Source: Pseudomonadota bacterium (lineage in GTDB: Bacteria; Pseudomonadota; Alphaproteobacteria; Caulobacterales; Caulobacteraceae). From it: DNA of 49,361 nt. The position numbers and the translations under genes were made by a program. The notes beneath the pieces were generated by a model, which was given only the letters and a program-made list of their open reading frames with translations, searched no databases and was not told the origin of the DNA. This document shows positions 1 through 8,539 of the stretch, one piece after another. Numbering within the stretch: position 1 is the stretch's first letter; the number at the start of each line of letters is the position of its first letter. Location: the NCBI GenBank assembly GCA_963205025.1, contig CAUJHO010000008.1, forward strand, positions 1 to 49,361, read 5' to 3'.

Positions 1-745
1 AGTCCAGGCCCTCCAGGATCTTGCGGGCGATGCGGGTGGCCTGGGCCTTGGTCTGGCTACCGACATTGGCCGGGGCCAGCGTCGTCTTCAGGACGCCGCC
101 GGCATGGGTGTTCTCGCCCAACGGATAGACCGCGATGTCGCCGTCGCGCCCGCGCGCACAGATCACCGACAGCTCTCGGACGAATTCGGCCCTGGCCTCC
201 AGAATGGCCGGCTGGGCCCCGATGGCGGCCCAGGCCCGGGCCGCGCCGCTGTCGGCCTTGATCCAGGCCTGACCCTTGCCGTCATAGCCCTGGCGGCGGG
301 TCTTGAGCAGGGCCGGTGCCCCCAGGGACGCCACCGCCGCGCGCAGGCTGCCCAGGTCGTTGATCGCGGCAAAGGCCGTCGTCGGCACCTTGATGCTGTT
401 CAGAAAGCTCTTCTCATCGACCCGGTCCTGGGCCACCGCCAGGGCGCGTGGCCCCGGCGCGACCTCGCATCCGGCCTCGATCAGGATCTCGACGGACCGC
501 GCTGGCACATTCTCGAACTCGAAGGTGACGGCCTGGCAGGCCTTGCCCAGCACCTGCAGCGCGGTCGGATTGTCATAGGCGGCGACGATCTGGCCTTGCG
601 ACACGCGGCAGGCGGGGCTGTTTTCCTCAGGGTCGAGGATGACGACATTGAAGCCCAGACGGCCGGACGCCTGGCTGAGCATTCGGCCGAGCTGGCCGCC
701 GCCGATGATGCCGAGCGTGTCGCCGGGGGCCAGGGGCAGAGTCAC
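1..745 (-). CDS. purK: N5-carboxyaminoimidazole ribonucleotide synthase (partial, C-terminus off left edge)
   Basis: PurK carries out the ATP-dependent carboxylation of aminoimidazole ribonucleotide in de novo purine synthesis and hands its product to PurE. About 248 codons are visible; the 3' end lies beyond base 1. The reading frame starts at a GTG that directly follows the purE stop (TGA then GTG), so the two are translationally coupled. Residues 12-23 read GIIGGGQLGRML, the ATP-grasp N-terminal nucleotide motif typical of PurK, and residues 75-81 read FEFENVP, another family hallmark. Further on come LLKTRRQGYDGKGQ, the ATP-binding strand and loop, and an EFVRELSVI segment. No in-frame stop is present in the visible part. 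The identity is secure from motifs plus the purE neighbour; only the start codon is an inference. Confidence 0.95.
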   Translation of the reverse strand, partial: MTLPLAPGDTLGIIGGGQLGRMLSQASGRLGFNVVILDPEENSPACRVSQGQIVAAYDNPTALQVLGKACQAVTFEFENVPARSVEILIEAGCEVAPGPRALAVAQDRVDEKSFLNSIKVPTTAFAAINDLGSLRAAVASLGAPALLKTRRQGYDGKGQAWIKADSGAARAWAAIGAQPAILEARAEFVRELSVICARGRDGDIAVYPLGENTHAGGVLKTTLAPANVGSQTKAQATRIARKILEGLD

Positions 746-1237
746 TCAGTCCTCGACGGTCTCGGGGATGGAGGCGGTCTGGGCCGCACGCCAGTCGGCC
801 AGCCGACCGGCCAGGGCCGCATCCGACAGGGCCAGGATCTGGGCCGCCAGAATCCCGGCATTCTTGGCCCCGGCCGCACCGACGGCCAGGGTCCCGACCG
901 GAATGCCGCCGGGCATCTGGACGATGGACAGCAGGGAATCCAGGCCGTTCTGGAGCTTGGATTCGACCGGCACGCCCAGCACCGGCAGGGTCGTCATCGA
1001 GGCGGCCATGCCCGGCAGGTGGGCCGCACCTCCGGCCCCGGCAATGATCACCTTGAAGCCGGCGTCGCGGGCCCCGCGCGCAAAGTCGAACAGCCGTTCG
1101 GGGGTGCGGTGCGCCGAGACCACCCGGGCCTCGTAGCCGACGCCCAAAGCCTCCAGCATATCGGCGGCGGCCTTGAGGGTGGGCCAGTCCGAGCGGCTGC
1201 CCATGATGATCGCCACCGGTGGCGTCTGAGACGTCAT
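746..1237 (-). CDS. purE: N5-carboxyaminoimidazole ribonucleotide mutase
   Basis: PurE class I converts N5-CAIR to CAIR in purine biosynthesis. The 163-residue protein begins [20 protein letters not shown], containing the family's GSxSDW phosphate-binding motif, and continues with [13 protein letters not shown] and [10 protein letters not shown], both conserved in the active site. An upstream in-frame extension exists, but the ATG at 1237 matches the usual family start and has a weak GGAACGA ribosome-binding sequence ahead of it. The length is normal for class I PurE. It is the first gene of a purE-purK operon. The divergent diguanylate cyclase gene begins 116 bases away, so the promoter must lie in that gap. 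Confidence 0.96.
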   Translation of the reverse strand: MTSQTPPVAIIMGSRSDWPTLKAAADMLEALGVGYEARVVSAHRTPERLFDFARGARDAGFKVIIAGAGGAAHLPGMAASMTTLPVLGVPVESKLQNGLDSLLSIVQMPGGIPVGTLAVGAAGAKNAGILAAQILALSDAALAGRLADWRAAQTASIPETVED

Positions 1238-1353
1238 GCAATCGTTCCGGTTCGGGAAAGGCCCGGACCATAGTTTCCGCGCGTTGCGCCCGCAACCGAG
1301 TGAGGGCAGCATCGACCGAATTGATTGCGGCTGATTCCGCTGCAGGAGCCTGC

Positions 1354-1911
1354 GTGTCCGCTGTCCAAGACCTGTCCGGGGAAATCGAGCGCCTGAAGGC
1401 CGAGGCGGCGCACTGGCGCGCCCGGGCCGAGGCGGCCGAGGCCCTGGCCGAGCGCGATGTCCTGACCCCGGCTCTGAACCGGCGCGGCTTCGTGCGCGAA
1501 CTCAGCCGGGCCATGGCCTTCTGTCGGCGTCACGGCACCGAAGCGGTGCTGCTGTATCTGGACCTGGACGGGTTCAAGGCGGTCAATGACGCCCTCGGCC
1601 ATCAGGCCGGCGACCGGGCCCTGGTCGCCTGTGCCGAAATCCTGAACCGGAACCTGCGCGAATCCGATGCGGTCGGGCGGCTGGGCGGCGATGAATTCGC
1701 CGTCCTGCTGCTGGGCACCGACGCCGGCGGCGGCAAGGGCAAGGCCGAATCCCTGATTCAGGCCCTGCGCGACGAGGGCTTTGACTGGCAGGACACGCGC
1801 CATCCGATCGCGGCCTCGGTGGGGGTCCGGGTCTTCTCAGGCCAGACCGATCCCGAAGACTGGTTGGCCGAAGCCGATGCGGCCATGTGGGTCAGGAAGC
1901 GGGGGCGGTAG
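1354..1911 (+). CDS. Small GGDEF-domain diguanylate cyclase
   Basis: This 185-residue protein is predicted to make cyclic di-GMP from two GTP. A short coiled-coil segment (about residues 7-35) precedes one GGDEF domain. The active-site GGDEF is at residues 111-115, the metal-binding Asp of the LYLDLDGFK strand is near residue 70, and an RESD inhibitory I-site sits at 102-105, exactly five residues before GGDEF, so product inhibition is expected. There is no sensor domain, signal peptide or membrane segment. The GTG at 1354 was chosen because AGGAG lies six bases upstream; a longer frame from 1219 would overlap purE. A GATTC (CcrM-type) site lies at 1333-1337 just upstream. The stop is followed immediately by the ATG of the next gene. 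Confidence 0.88.
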   Translation: MSAVQDLSGEIERLKAEAAHWRARAEAAEALAERDVLTPALNRRGFVRELSRAMAFCRRHGTEAVLLYLDLDGFKAVNDALGHQAGDRALVACAEILNRNLRESDAVGRLGGDEFAVLLLGTDAGGGKGKAESLIQALRDEGFDWQDTRHPIAASVGVRVFSGQTDPEDWLAEADAAMWVRKRGR

Positions 1912-2316
1912 ATGGCGCGGGGCTGGTCGGTCGCGCTGCTCGGAAGCCTCATCGCGGGCCAAAGCCCGACATCGGCCAAGCCCGAAGTTGCGCCTGCGCC
2001 AAGTGAGCCCACGGGGGATGATCTGATTGGCCGTACGGTCCTGGTCGGGCTCACCTATGTGCGATCCGACGGATCATTTTCGCATCAGGTTCAGATGTTC
2101 GGGGAAATCGAGATCGCCGACGAACGCGGCGTCCTGATCCGACTGGAGGGTGAGAGATCGGGCGAAGAGTACTGGCTTCCGCCTGACTTTGGGGCATTCC
2201 AGCCGGCCCCACCGGGAGATTACCGGCTGCGATCAACCGGCATAACGGTACGCGATCCCGATTTCACCTCGACCTGGACGGTTGACATGCCGCCCGAGCC
2301 TGATGTCACGCAATGA
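1912..2316 (+). CDS. Conserved hypothetical protein, probably exported
   Basis: A 134-residue protein whose ATG directly abuts the stop of the diguanylate cyclase gene, so the two are probably co-translated. The N-terminus (MARGWSVALLGSLIAGQSPT) is short and moderately hydrophobic and could be a weak signal peptide. The core reads GRTVLVGLTYVRSDGS and later WLPPDFGAFQPAPPGDYRLR, a pattern I associate with a widespread uncharacterised bacterial family; I cannot name a function. The tail ends in an acidic, proline-rich stretch. The 3' end overlaps the convergent DUF465 gene by 11 bases. Confidence 0.72.
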   Translation: MARGWSVALLGSLIAGQSPTSAKPEVAPAPSEPTGDDLIGRTVLVGLTYVRSDGSFSHQVQMFGEIEIADERGVLIRLEGERSGEEYWLPPDFGAFQPAPPGDYRLRSTGITVRDPDFTSTWTVDMPPEPDVTQ

Positions 2317-2551
2317 TGTCCGGCAGGATCATCGCCTCGATCCGCAGAATCTCGTCCTTGAGGGCAAGCTTCTTGCGCTTGAGCCGTGCGATCAGCAACT
2401 GATCCGGCTGCGGCGACACCGACAGGGCCTCGATCGACGCCGACAGGTCGGCGTGTTCCTGACGCAAGAGGGCGACCTGCTTGCGCAGCCGGGTGTCGGA
2501 CAGATCACCGTCGTCGTCATTGATTGGGCCGCTGGAGTCCGGCATCGCCAC
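2306..2551 (-). CDS. DUF465 (YdcH-like) small coiled-coil protein
   Basis: An 81-residue mostly helical protein. The C-terminal half (LLIARLKRKKLALKDEILRI) is the DUF465/YdcH signature, a short antiparallel helical hairpin of unknown biochemical role. Coordinates use a GTG at 2551; an ATG two codons further in (2545) is an equally plausible start, since neither has a strong Shine-Dalgarno sequence. It lies 22 bases downstream of the TIGR02444-type gene on the same strand and is probably the last member of a ubiX operon. A second, shorter DUF465 gene lies divergently on the other side of ubiX (3741-3911). Confidence 0.8.
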   Translation of the reverse strand: MAMPDSSGPINDDDGDLSDTRLRKQVALLRQEHADLSASIEALSVSPQPDQLLIARLKRKKLALKDEILRIEAMILPDIIA

Positions 2552-2573
2552 CCCGTTTCAGAATCGCCACTCA

Positions 2574-3044
2574 TCATACATCGGTCTGGCCCGGCTCCGG
2601 TAGCCGTCCCGCCAGGGTCTTGAGCGCCTCGCGCGGGGTCCGGTCCGACCACAGGCGCGCCGCGGCGGCCAGGGCGGTTACGACATCGAAGGCTCGCCCG
2701 TCCGGCGGCCCGGAAATGGACTCCAGTTCCTCCAGCAGACCCCGCTCGGCCGACAGTTCGACCCGCTTGATCTCTTCGCGCAGGGCGAGGCGCCGCGTAT
2801 CGTCCATGTCGGGCACCGGCTTCTTGAGGGTGCGACGGACGCCGCGTACCGGCTCGATGGCCGTCCGGTGCCAGCTTCGCGCCGTCTCGACCGCCGCCTC
2901 CAGGTCGTCGGGATCAACCGGACCTCGCCAGGCCGCCCACAGCAACAGGCACACCGACTGGCCGTCGTCGTCCTGAAGCGACAGGCAGATGTCCTGAACG
3001 CCCTCCCGGCCATAGGCCCGCACGGCCCAGGTCCACAGGCTCAT
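2574..3044 (-). CDS. TIGR02444/DUF2390 family protein
   Basis: This 156-residue soluble protein begins MSLWTWAVRAYGREGVQDIC and has the pattern of the TIGR02444 (DUF2390) family: an LQDDDGQSVCLLLWAAW segment, then helices ending in a lysine-rich R(R)TLKKPV turn. The function is unknown. Its ATG overlaps the ubiX stop by four bases (ATGA), so it is translated from the same message. It has no signal peptide or membrane segment. The family assignment rests on recalled sequence pattern and length. Confidence 0.82.
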   Translation of the reverse strand: MSLWTWAVRAYGREGVQDICLSLQDDDGQSVCLLLWAAWRGPVDPDDLEAAVETARSWHRTAIEPVRGVRRTLKKPVPDMDDTRRLALREEIKRVELSAERGLLEELESISGPPDGRAFDVVTALAAAARLWSDRTPREALKTLAGRLPEPGQTDV

Positions 3045-3643
3045 GCCTCGTCGGCTCCGCCGGCCGCCAGACCCGACCAGCGCCGAGTGCGTTCCCAGTC
3101 CAGTCCGAACAGATCCAGCACCCGCCCGACCGACTGATCCACCATCTCCTCGACGGTGCGCGGCCCGGCATAGAGCGCCGGCAGGGGCGGGGCGATCGTC
3201 GCCCCCATCTCGGCCAGGGCCGTCATCGCGCGCAGGTGGCCCAGGTGCAGGGGCGTCTCGCGCACCATCAGCACCAGCGGTCGACGCTCCTTCAGGGTCA
3301 CATCCGCCGCCCGCGTCAGCAGCGACGACGTCACGCCGGTGGCGATCTCGCTCATGGTCCTGACCGAACAGGGCGCGACCAGCATCCCCATCGTCCTGAA
3401 TGAGCCAGAGGCGATGGCCGCCCCGATGTCCTGCACGCGATAGGTTTCAGTGGCGCGCACCGCCAGGTCCGCCGGCGTCAGGCCCAGTTCAGACGAGAGG
3501 GTCAGGGCCGCGGCCCGGCTGATCACCAGATGGGTCTCGATACCGAGCTCGTTCAGGGCGTCCAGCGCGCGCACGCCATAGGCCGCGCCCGAGGCCCCCG
3601 AGATGCCGACAACCAGCCTTTTCGTTGCGGCCTTCTCGGCCAT
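3041..3643 (-). CDS. ubiX: Flavin prenyltransferase UbiX
   Basis: UbiX joins a dimethylallyl group to FMN to make the prenylated cofactor used by UbiD-type decarboxylases in ubiquinone synthesis. The 200-residue protein opens MAEKAATKRLVVGISGASGA, carrying the flavin-binding GxSGAxG loop, and has APCSVRTMSEIATGVTSSLL and the VLMVRETPLHLGHL segment, all family hallmarks. The ATG at 3643 is preceded by an excellent AGGAGGT Shine-Dalgarno sequence. A longer in-frame extension upstream is not supported. It heads a ubiX / TIGR02444 / DUF465 operon. No ubiD is present in the window. Confidence 0.95.
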   Translation of the reverse strand: MAEKAATKRLVVGISGASGAAYGVRALDALNELGIETHLVISRAAALTLSSELGLTPADLAVRATETYRVQDIGAAIASGSFRTMGMLVAPCSVRTMSEIATGVTSSLLTRAADVTLKERRPLVLMVRETPLHLGHLRAMTALAEMGATIAPPLPALYAGPRTVEEMVDQSVGRVLDLFGLDWERTRRWSGLAAGGADEA

Positions 3644-3740
3644 GAGACCTCCTGACACGCCCGGCTCGCGATTTCGTGATTCCACATCTCGCGCCTTTGG
3701 GTGTGGAATTGATGGTCCCTTCACAGAGGAGGCGCAAGCC

Positions 3741-3911
3741 ATGGCGATTGACGCTCGCATCCGCGAACTCGGGAACCGGCACCGTGATCTGGATCACCGG
3801 ATCCAGGAGGAGCTGAGGCACCCGAGCACGGATACCCTGAAGGTCAGAGACCTCAAGCGTCGAAAACTGCGAATCAAGGAAGAGATCCAAGTCCTGGAAA
3901 CCCAGGTCTAG
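3741..3911 (+). CDS. Second DUF465 (YdcH-like) small protein
   Basis: A 56-residue protein beginning MAIDARIRELGNRHRDLDHR and ending with LKVRDLKRRKLRIKEEIQVL, the DUF465 helical hairpin. The ATG at 3741 has GAGGAGG eight bases upstream, which fixes the start. It is transcribed divergently from ubiX across a 97-base gap that contains a GATTC (GANTC) site at 3678-3682. It is a distant paralogue of the DUF465 gene at 2306-2551, so ubiX and its partner gene are flanked on both sides by this family. Function unknown. Confidence 0.85.
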   Translation: MAIDARIRELGNRHRDLDHRIQEELRHPSTDTLKVRDLKRRKLRIKEEIQVLETQV

Positions 3912-3935
3912 ATCCTCCCCGCCCGCCGGTCGGAC

Positions 3936-4622
3936 CTAGTCGTCCGACCGACCGAACACATCCTCGACCGTCGGCTCGGCACGGCGGGCGTTGTCGGCTT
4001 CGTCTGCCTGCCAGGTATCGGCTTCGACCTCGACGACCGCCTCGGCCTCGCCGGCCGGCTGCAGGGTCGCGCCGCCATTCTTGGCCAGGTCCCGAGCCTT
4101 CTTCTCGGCGGCCTTCTTGACCACATCATCCAGCTCCAGCTGACCGACCAGGCCCAGCGTCACCGGATCGACCGGCTTGATGTTGGCCGTGTTCCAGTGC
4201 GAGCGATTGCGGACGCTTTCGATGGTGGCCTTGGTCGTGCCCAGCAGCTTGGAGATCTGGGCATCGGTGACCTCGGGGTGGTTGCGGACGAACCAGGCGA
4301 TGGCGTCGGGACGATCCTGGCGACGCGACACCGGAGTATAGCGCGGGGCCTTCTTGGTGGTCTTCAGCAGCTCGGCATGGCGGCTGACCTCGGCCTGCAG
4401 ACGATAGGTCGAATCCGCCTCGGCCCGGGCCAGTTCCTCGCGGGTCAGCTGGCCGTTGCCGATGGGGTCGGCCCCGCGAATGTCGCGCGCCACCTCGCCG
4501 TCGGCGATGCCCTTCACTTCAAGCGGGTGCAGGCCGCAAAAGGCGGCGATCTGTTCAAAGGTCAGGGAGGTGTTGTCGACCAGCCAGACGGCGGTGGCCT
4601 TGGGGTAGAGAATGTCGGTCAT
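3936..4622 (-). CDS. trcR: DUF1013 cell-cycle transcriptional regulator, TrcR-type
   Basis: A 228-residue soluble protein beginning MTDILYPKATAVWLVDNTSL, the pattern of the alphaproteobacterial DUF1013 family, which is named TrcR (cell-cycle transcriptional regulator) in current annotations. Two helix-turn-helix-like stretches can be seen: SLTFEQIAAFCGLHPLEVKG near residues 19-38 and VTDAQISKLLGTTKATIESV in the middle. The last 50 residues are acidic and low in complexity. I name it from family pattern; its targets cannot be read from the sequence. It is transcribed away from amn, and an unusual perfect hairpin lies 54-77 bases upstream of its start. Confidence 0.82.
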   Translation of the reverse strand: MTDILYPKATAVWLVDNTSLTFEQIAAFCGLHPLEVKGIADGEVARDIRGADPIGNGQLTREELARAEADSTYRLQAEVSRHAELLKTTKKAPRYTPVSRRQDRPDAIAWFVRNHPEVTDAQISKLLGTTKATIESVRNRSHWNTANIKPVDPVTLGLVGQLELDDVVKKAAEKKARDLAKNGGATLQPAGEAEAVVEVEADTWQADEADNARRAEPTVEDVFGRSDD

Positions 4623-4675
4623 CGGCGGGAGTCCTGAACGATGGAAGGCCCGGTTGGCAGGGGCCGGAAACAGCG

Positions 4676-4699
4676 GCGCCCGGCCTTTCGGCCGGGCGC
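4676..4699. other. Perfect 10-bp hairpin in divergent trcR/amn intergenic region
   Basis: GCGCCCGGCC and GGCCGGGCGC pair perfectly around a four-base loop. Read on the minus strand, the direction of trcR, the loop is GAAA, a stable GNRA-type tetraloop. Neither neighbouring gene ends here and no U-tract follows on either strand, so a terminator is not the obvious reading. TATAGA on the minus strand at 4716-4711 could be a -10 element; if so, the hairpin would sit in the trcR 5' leader. Confidence 0.6.
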
Positions 4700-4812
4700 G
4701 TTATCAGACCTCTATAGCGACTTCCCTGAAAAAGGGAACGGAAACCGTCTGAAACCGAAAACGATGTCGTGCCGTCTCGAAAGCGACCCTGAGGCGCATT
4801 AGACTAGGGACG

Positions 4813-6264
4813 ATGAAAACAGAAAACATGACCCCCATTGAGGCGATCGAGCGCCTCATCGCCCTTTACGATCAATCCATCGCCGCCCTGAAATCCGATC
4901 TTGCGGCCTTTATCATGGACGGCACTCGGCCCGACCCGGCGGCCCGGTCAGACGGCCGCTACGCCTATCCCGAACTGCGGATCAGCTGGAGCGGCGAGGT
5001 TCGTCCCTCCATCACCAATCGGGCCTTCGGCCGGATTTCCCAGCCCGGCTCCTATGTGACGACCATCACCCGCCCGGCGATGTTCCGCGACTATCTGGAG
5101 GAACAGCTGACCTATCTGGCCGACGACTACGGGGCCAGTTTCGATGTGGCCGTCTCGCGCCAGGAAGTCCCCTATCCCTATGTGCTGGACGGGCTGGATC
5201 AGGCACCCGATCCGTCTGTCGCCGAGGCCCTGGCCCGGCATTTCCCGATCACGGAACTGGCCTCCATCGGTGACGAAACCGCTGACGGCTTCTCGCTGGG
5301 CATGATGCCGGACCGCCCCTTGAGCCTGTTTGACGGCCTCAGGACCGACTATTCGCTGGCGCGGCTGCGCCACTACACCGGCACCCCGGTCGAATCCTGC
5401 CAGTCGTGGATCCTGTTCACCAACTACCATCGCTATGTCGATGAGTTCGTGCGCTGGGCCTGCGCCCAGCTGGCCGATCCCGACACCGCCTATGAGACCC
5501 TGGTGTGCGCCGGCGGGGTGACCATCACCCGCGACAACCCCGATCCCGAGCTGGCCATCGCCGACTCGGCGTGGCGCCGGCACCAGATGCCCGCCTATCA
5601 CCTGACTGCGCCGGGCCATAACGGCGTCACCCTGGTCAACATCGGCGTCGGACCATCCAATGCCAAGACCATCTGCGACCACCTGGCGGTGCTGCGTCCC
5701 CACGCCTGGCTGATGATCGGCCATTGTGGCGGCCTGCGCGACAGTCAGAAGATGGGCGACTATGTCCTGGCCCACGCCTATCTGCGCGACGACCATGTCA
5801 TGGACCCGGTGTTGCCGCCGGACATTCCGATCCCCTCCATCGCCGAGGTCCAGCGCGCGCTGTACGACGCCACCAAGTCGATCTCCGGCATGCCGGGCGA
5901 TGAGGTCAAGATGCGGCTTCGCACCGGCACGGTGGCGACCACCGACGACCGGAACTGGGAACTGCGCTATTCCAAGTCGGCCCTACGCTTCAACCAGAGC
6001 CGGGCCGTCGCCGTCGATATGGAATCCGCCACCATCGCCGCCCAGGGCTATCGCTTCCGGGTGCCCTACGGGACGCTCCTGTGCGTGTCGGACAAGCCGC
6101 TGCACGGCGAGATCAAGATGCCGGGCCAGGCCAACCGCTTCTATGAGGGCGCGATTTCCGAGCACCTGACCATCGGCATTGCGGCCGTTGATCTGCTCAG
6201 GGCCGAAGGTGCGGACCTGCACTCACGCAAGCTCAGAGCCTTCGACGAGCCGCCTTTCCGATAG
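4813..6264 (+). CDS. amn: AMP nucleosidase
   Basis: Amn cleaves AMP to adenine and ribose 5-phosphate, a purine salvage and adenylate-balance step in the cytoplasm. The 483-residue length is typical. The N-terminal AMP nucleosidase domain runs to about residue 170 and the C-terminal part is a nucleoside phosphorylase fold. Visible landmarks are GHNGVTLVNIGVGPSNAKT and WLMIGHCGGLRDSQKMGDYV in the phosphorylase core, and AVDMESATIAAQGYRF, holding the catalytic MES-type motif. The ATG at 4813 has an AGGGACG sequence just upstream. It is a single-gene unit; the next gene, kup, converges from the other strand. Confidence 0.95.
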   Translation: MKTENMTPIEAIERLIALYDQSIAALKSDLAAFIMDGTRPDPAARSDGRYAYPELRISWSGEVRPSITNRAFGRISQPGSYVTTITRPAMFRDYLEEQLTYLADDYGASFDVAVSRQEVPYPYVLDGLDQAPDPSVAEALARHFPITELASIGDETADGFSLGMMPDRPLSLFDGLRTDYSLARLRHYTGTPVESCQSWILFTNYHRYVDEFVRWACAQLADPDTAYETLVCAGGVTITRDNPDPELAIADSAWRRHQMPAYHLTAPGHNGVTLVNIGVGPSNAKTICDHLAVLRPHAWLMIGHCGGLRDSQKMGDYVLAHAYLRDDHVMDPVLPPDIPIPSIAEVQRALYDATKSISGMPGDEVKMRLRTGTVATTDDRNWELRYSKSALRFNQSRAVAVDMESATIAAQGYRFRVPYGTLLCVSDKPLHGEIKMPGQANRFYEGAISEHLTIGIAAVDLLRAEGADLHSRKLRAFDEPPFR

Positions 6265-6358
6265 GTCCGAGCCAGGCCTCGATCCGAGTGCCCGGCCCCG
6301 GATTCCGGTGCCGTGCGTCTTGATCCGCTAACCGGGCTCCCGCCTGTGGGGACGCGCG

Positions 6359-8356
6359 CTAGACCGAGACCTGCGTTCCCATCTCGACCACGCGCCCGGG
6401 CGGAATGTGGAAGAAGTCCGTCGGATTGGCGGCGTTTCGCATCAGGAAGATGTACAGCTTGTCCTGCCACAGCGGCATGCCGTGGTGCGACGACGGCACC
6501 ACCGAGCGCCGGCCCAGGAAGAAGCTGGTCGACATGATGTCGAACTTCAGCCCCATGCGGCGACAGACGCTGAGCGCGCGTGGGATGTTCGGGCTCTCCA
6601 TGAAGCCGTAGTGCAGGATGACCTTCTTGAAGTCCGGGCTGACCACCTGGATTTCGGCCCGCTGGCTTTCGGGCACGCGCGGCCGGTCGGCGGTCTGGAC
6701 GGTCAGGATGATGTTCTTCTCGTGCAGCACCTTGTTGTGCTTGAGATTGTGCATCAGGGCGACCGGCGCGACCTCGGGATCCGACGTCAGGAAGATGGCC
6801 GTGCCGGCGGCCCGGTGTGGCGGCCGGGTCTGGAGCATGGCGATCAGGTCCGTCAGCGGCAGGGAATCCCGGCGGCTCTTCTCGGTCAGGATGCCGGTGC
6901 CGCGCGTCCAGGTCCACATCAGCACGACCAGTCCGCCGCCGAGCACGATAGGCATCCAGGCCCCTTGCGGGATCTTCAGCGCGTTTGATGACAGGAACAC
7001 CAGGTCCAGGGCCGCCAACGGCACCAGGACGACGGCCGACAGGGCCCAGGACCACTTCCACAGCTTCCTGACGATGAACCAGGCCAGGAGGGTGTCGACG
7101 AACATCGCGCCGGTCACCGCGATGCCGTAGGCCGCCGCCAGGGCCGAGGACGTCTGGAAGAACAGCAGCAGGATCAGCACCCCGACCAGCAAGAGCGAAT
7201 TCACCGATGGCACGAAGATCTGGCCGGCCTGGGTCTCGGAGGTGCGGCGGATGGTGATGCGCGGCAGCAGGCCCAGCTGCACCGCCTGTTGCGTCAGGGA
7301 GAAGGCCCCGGTGATCACCGCCTGACTGGCGATGATGGTCGCCACCGTCGCCAGGATCAGCACCGGCCAGTAGATCATCTCCGGGATCATGGCGAAGAAC
7401 GGGTTTTCGCGGGCCTCGCGGTGCGCCAGCACCATGGCCCCCTGGCCGAGATAATTCAGGGTCAGGCAGGGCAGCACGAAGACCAGCCAGCCGGCCCGGA
7501 TCGGGGCTTTGCCGAAATGGCCCATATCGGCGTACAGCGCCTCGGCACCGGTCACGGCCAGGAAGACGCTGCCCAGGATGACAAAGCCCAGAAAGCCGTT
7601 GTCGATCAGGAACAGCACGCCGTAATGCGGCGACAGGGCCCGCAGGATCGAGATGTCGTCAAAGATGTGAAACAGCCCCAGCCCCGCCAGGGTCAGGAAC
7701 CAGACCGCGGTGATCGGGCCAAACCATTTCGCCACGCTGGCGGTGCCGCGCGACTGGATCATGAACAGGCCGATCAGGATGCCGGCGGCGATCGGCAGGA
7801 CGAACGGATCCAGCCGCCCGTTCAGGCCGGGGGCGTCGCGCAGGCCCTCGACAGCCGACAGCACCGAAACGGCGGGGGTAATGATGCCGTCGCCGTAGAA
7901 CAGGGCCGCCCCTGCCATGCCGAGAAACAGGATGATCGCCGACCTCTGGCCGACGGCGCGCTGGGCCAGGGCAGTCAGGGCCAGGGTGCCGCCTTCGCCC
8001 TTGTTGTCGACCTTCATCAGGAAGACGACATATTTGAGCGTGACGACCAGGATCAGGGCCCAGAACACCAGCGAAACGACGCCCAGCACCGCCAGCTCGG
8101 CGCTTCCGCCCGAGCGGGAATGATGCAGAGCCTCACGCATGGCGTAGAGTGGGCTGGTGCCGATGTCGCCGAAGACCACGCCGATGGCCCCGACGGCCAG
8201 CGCCAGGAACCCGGCCTTGCCGTGCCCGTGCCCGCCTTCGATGGCGGGGTGGACGGTCTCTGTGGAGTTGGGATCGGGCGCGCCGTTACAGGCGGCCGTC
8301 GAAGGGGTCTCGGGCTCCGGTGAGGGAGCCTTGGAGTCCGGGGTATCCCCAGCCAT
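6359..8356 (-). CDS. kup: Kup-family low-affinity potassium transporter
   Basis: A 665-residue inner-membrane protein importing K+, probably with protons. A hydrophilic, acidic N-terminus of about 50 residues precedes about twelve membrane segments; the first contains GVVFGDIGTSPLYAMREAL, the Kup signature. Later landmarks are NKGEGGTLAL, FYGDGIITPAVSVLSAVEGL and YADMGHFGKAPIRAGW. The C-terminal cytoplasmic domain starts near residue 500 and ends MGTQVSV. No frameshift is seen. It is divergent from the Rrf2 regulator across a 183-base gap containing two inverted repeats. Confidence 0.95.
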   Translation of the reverse strand: MAGDTPDSKAPSPEPETPSTAACNGAPDPNSTETVHPAIEGGHGHGKAGFLALAVGAIGVVFGDIGTSPLYAMREALHHSRSGGSAELAVLGVVSLVFWALILVVTLKYVVFLMKVDNKGEGGTLALTALAQRAVGQRSAIILFLGMAGAALFYGDGIITPAVSVLSAVEGLRDAPGLNGRLDPFVLPIAAGILIGLFMIQSRGTASVAKWFGPITAVWFLTLAGLGLFHIFDDISILRALSPHYGVLFLIDNGFLGFVILGSVFLAVTGAEALYADMGHFGKAPIRAGWLVFVLPCLTLNYLGQGAMVLAHREARENPFFAMIPEMIYWPVLILATVATIIASQAVITGAFSLTQQAVQLGLLPRITIRRTSETQAGQIFVPSVNSLLLVGVLILLLFFQTSSALAAAYGIAVTGAMFVDTLLAWFIVRKLWKWSWALSAVVLVPLAALDLVFLSSNALKIPQGAWMPIVLGGGLVVLMWTWTRGTGILTEKSRRDSLPLTDLIAMLQTRPPHRAAGTAIFLTSDPEVAPVALMHNLKHNKVLHEKNIILTVQTADRPRVPESQRAEIQVVSPDFKKVILHYGFMESPNIPRALSVCRRMGLKFDIMSTSFFLGRRSVVPSSHHGMPLWQDKLYIFLMRNAANPTDFFHIPPGRVVEMGTQVSV

Positions 8357-8429
8357 TCAATTCCTCCGGGTCGCCTGAACAGCCTGGACCCACGCGAAAG
8401 AAGCCGCGCGGCATACGCTCATTTCGAGT

Positions 8430-8459
8430 GCCGTTCAATATATTGCGTTGCACAACGGC
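8430..8459. promoter_or_regulatory. Nested inverted repeats in the kup / rrf2 divergent gap
   Basis: GCCGTT (8430-8435) and AACGGC (8454-8459) form outer arms. Inside are CAATATATTG (8436-8445), a perfect AT-rich palindrome, and CGTTG-CA-CAACG (8446-8457). In such GC-rich surroundings an AT-rich palindrome is notable and may be an operator for the adjacent Rrf2 regulator or part of the kup promoter. No clear -35/-10 pair was identified. Confidence 0.4.
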
Positions 8460-8539
8460 GTGAAGCCGCCCCGCCTCGGGTCAGGCCGCCAGGCTTCGTA
8501 ATTGTAAACACGACGCCATGCTTCTACCTATGGGTGGAC

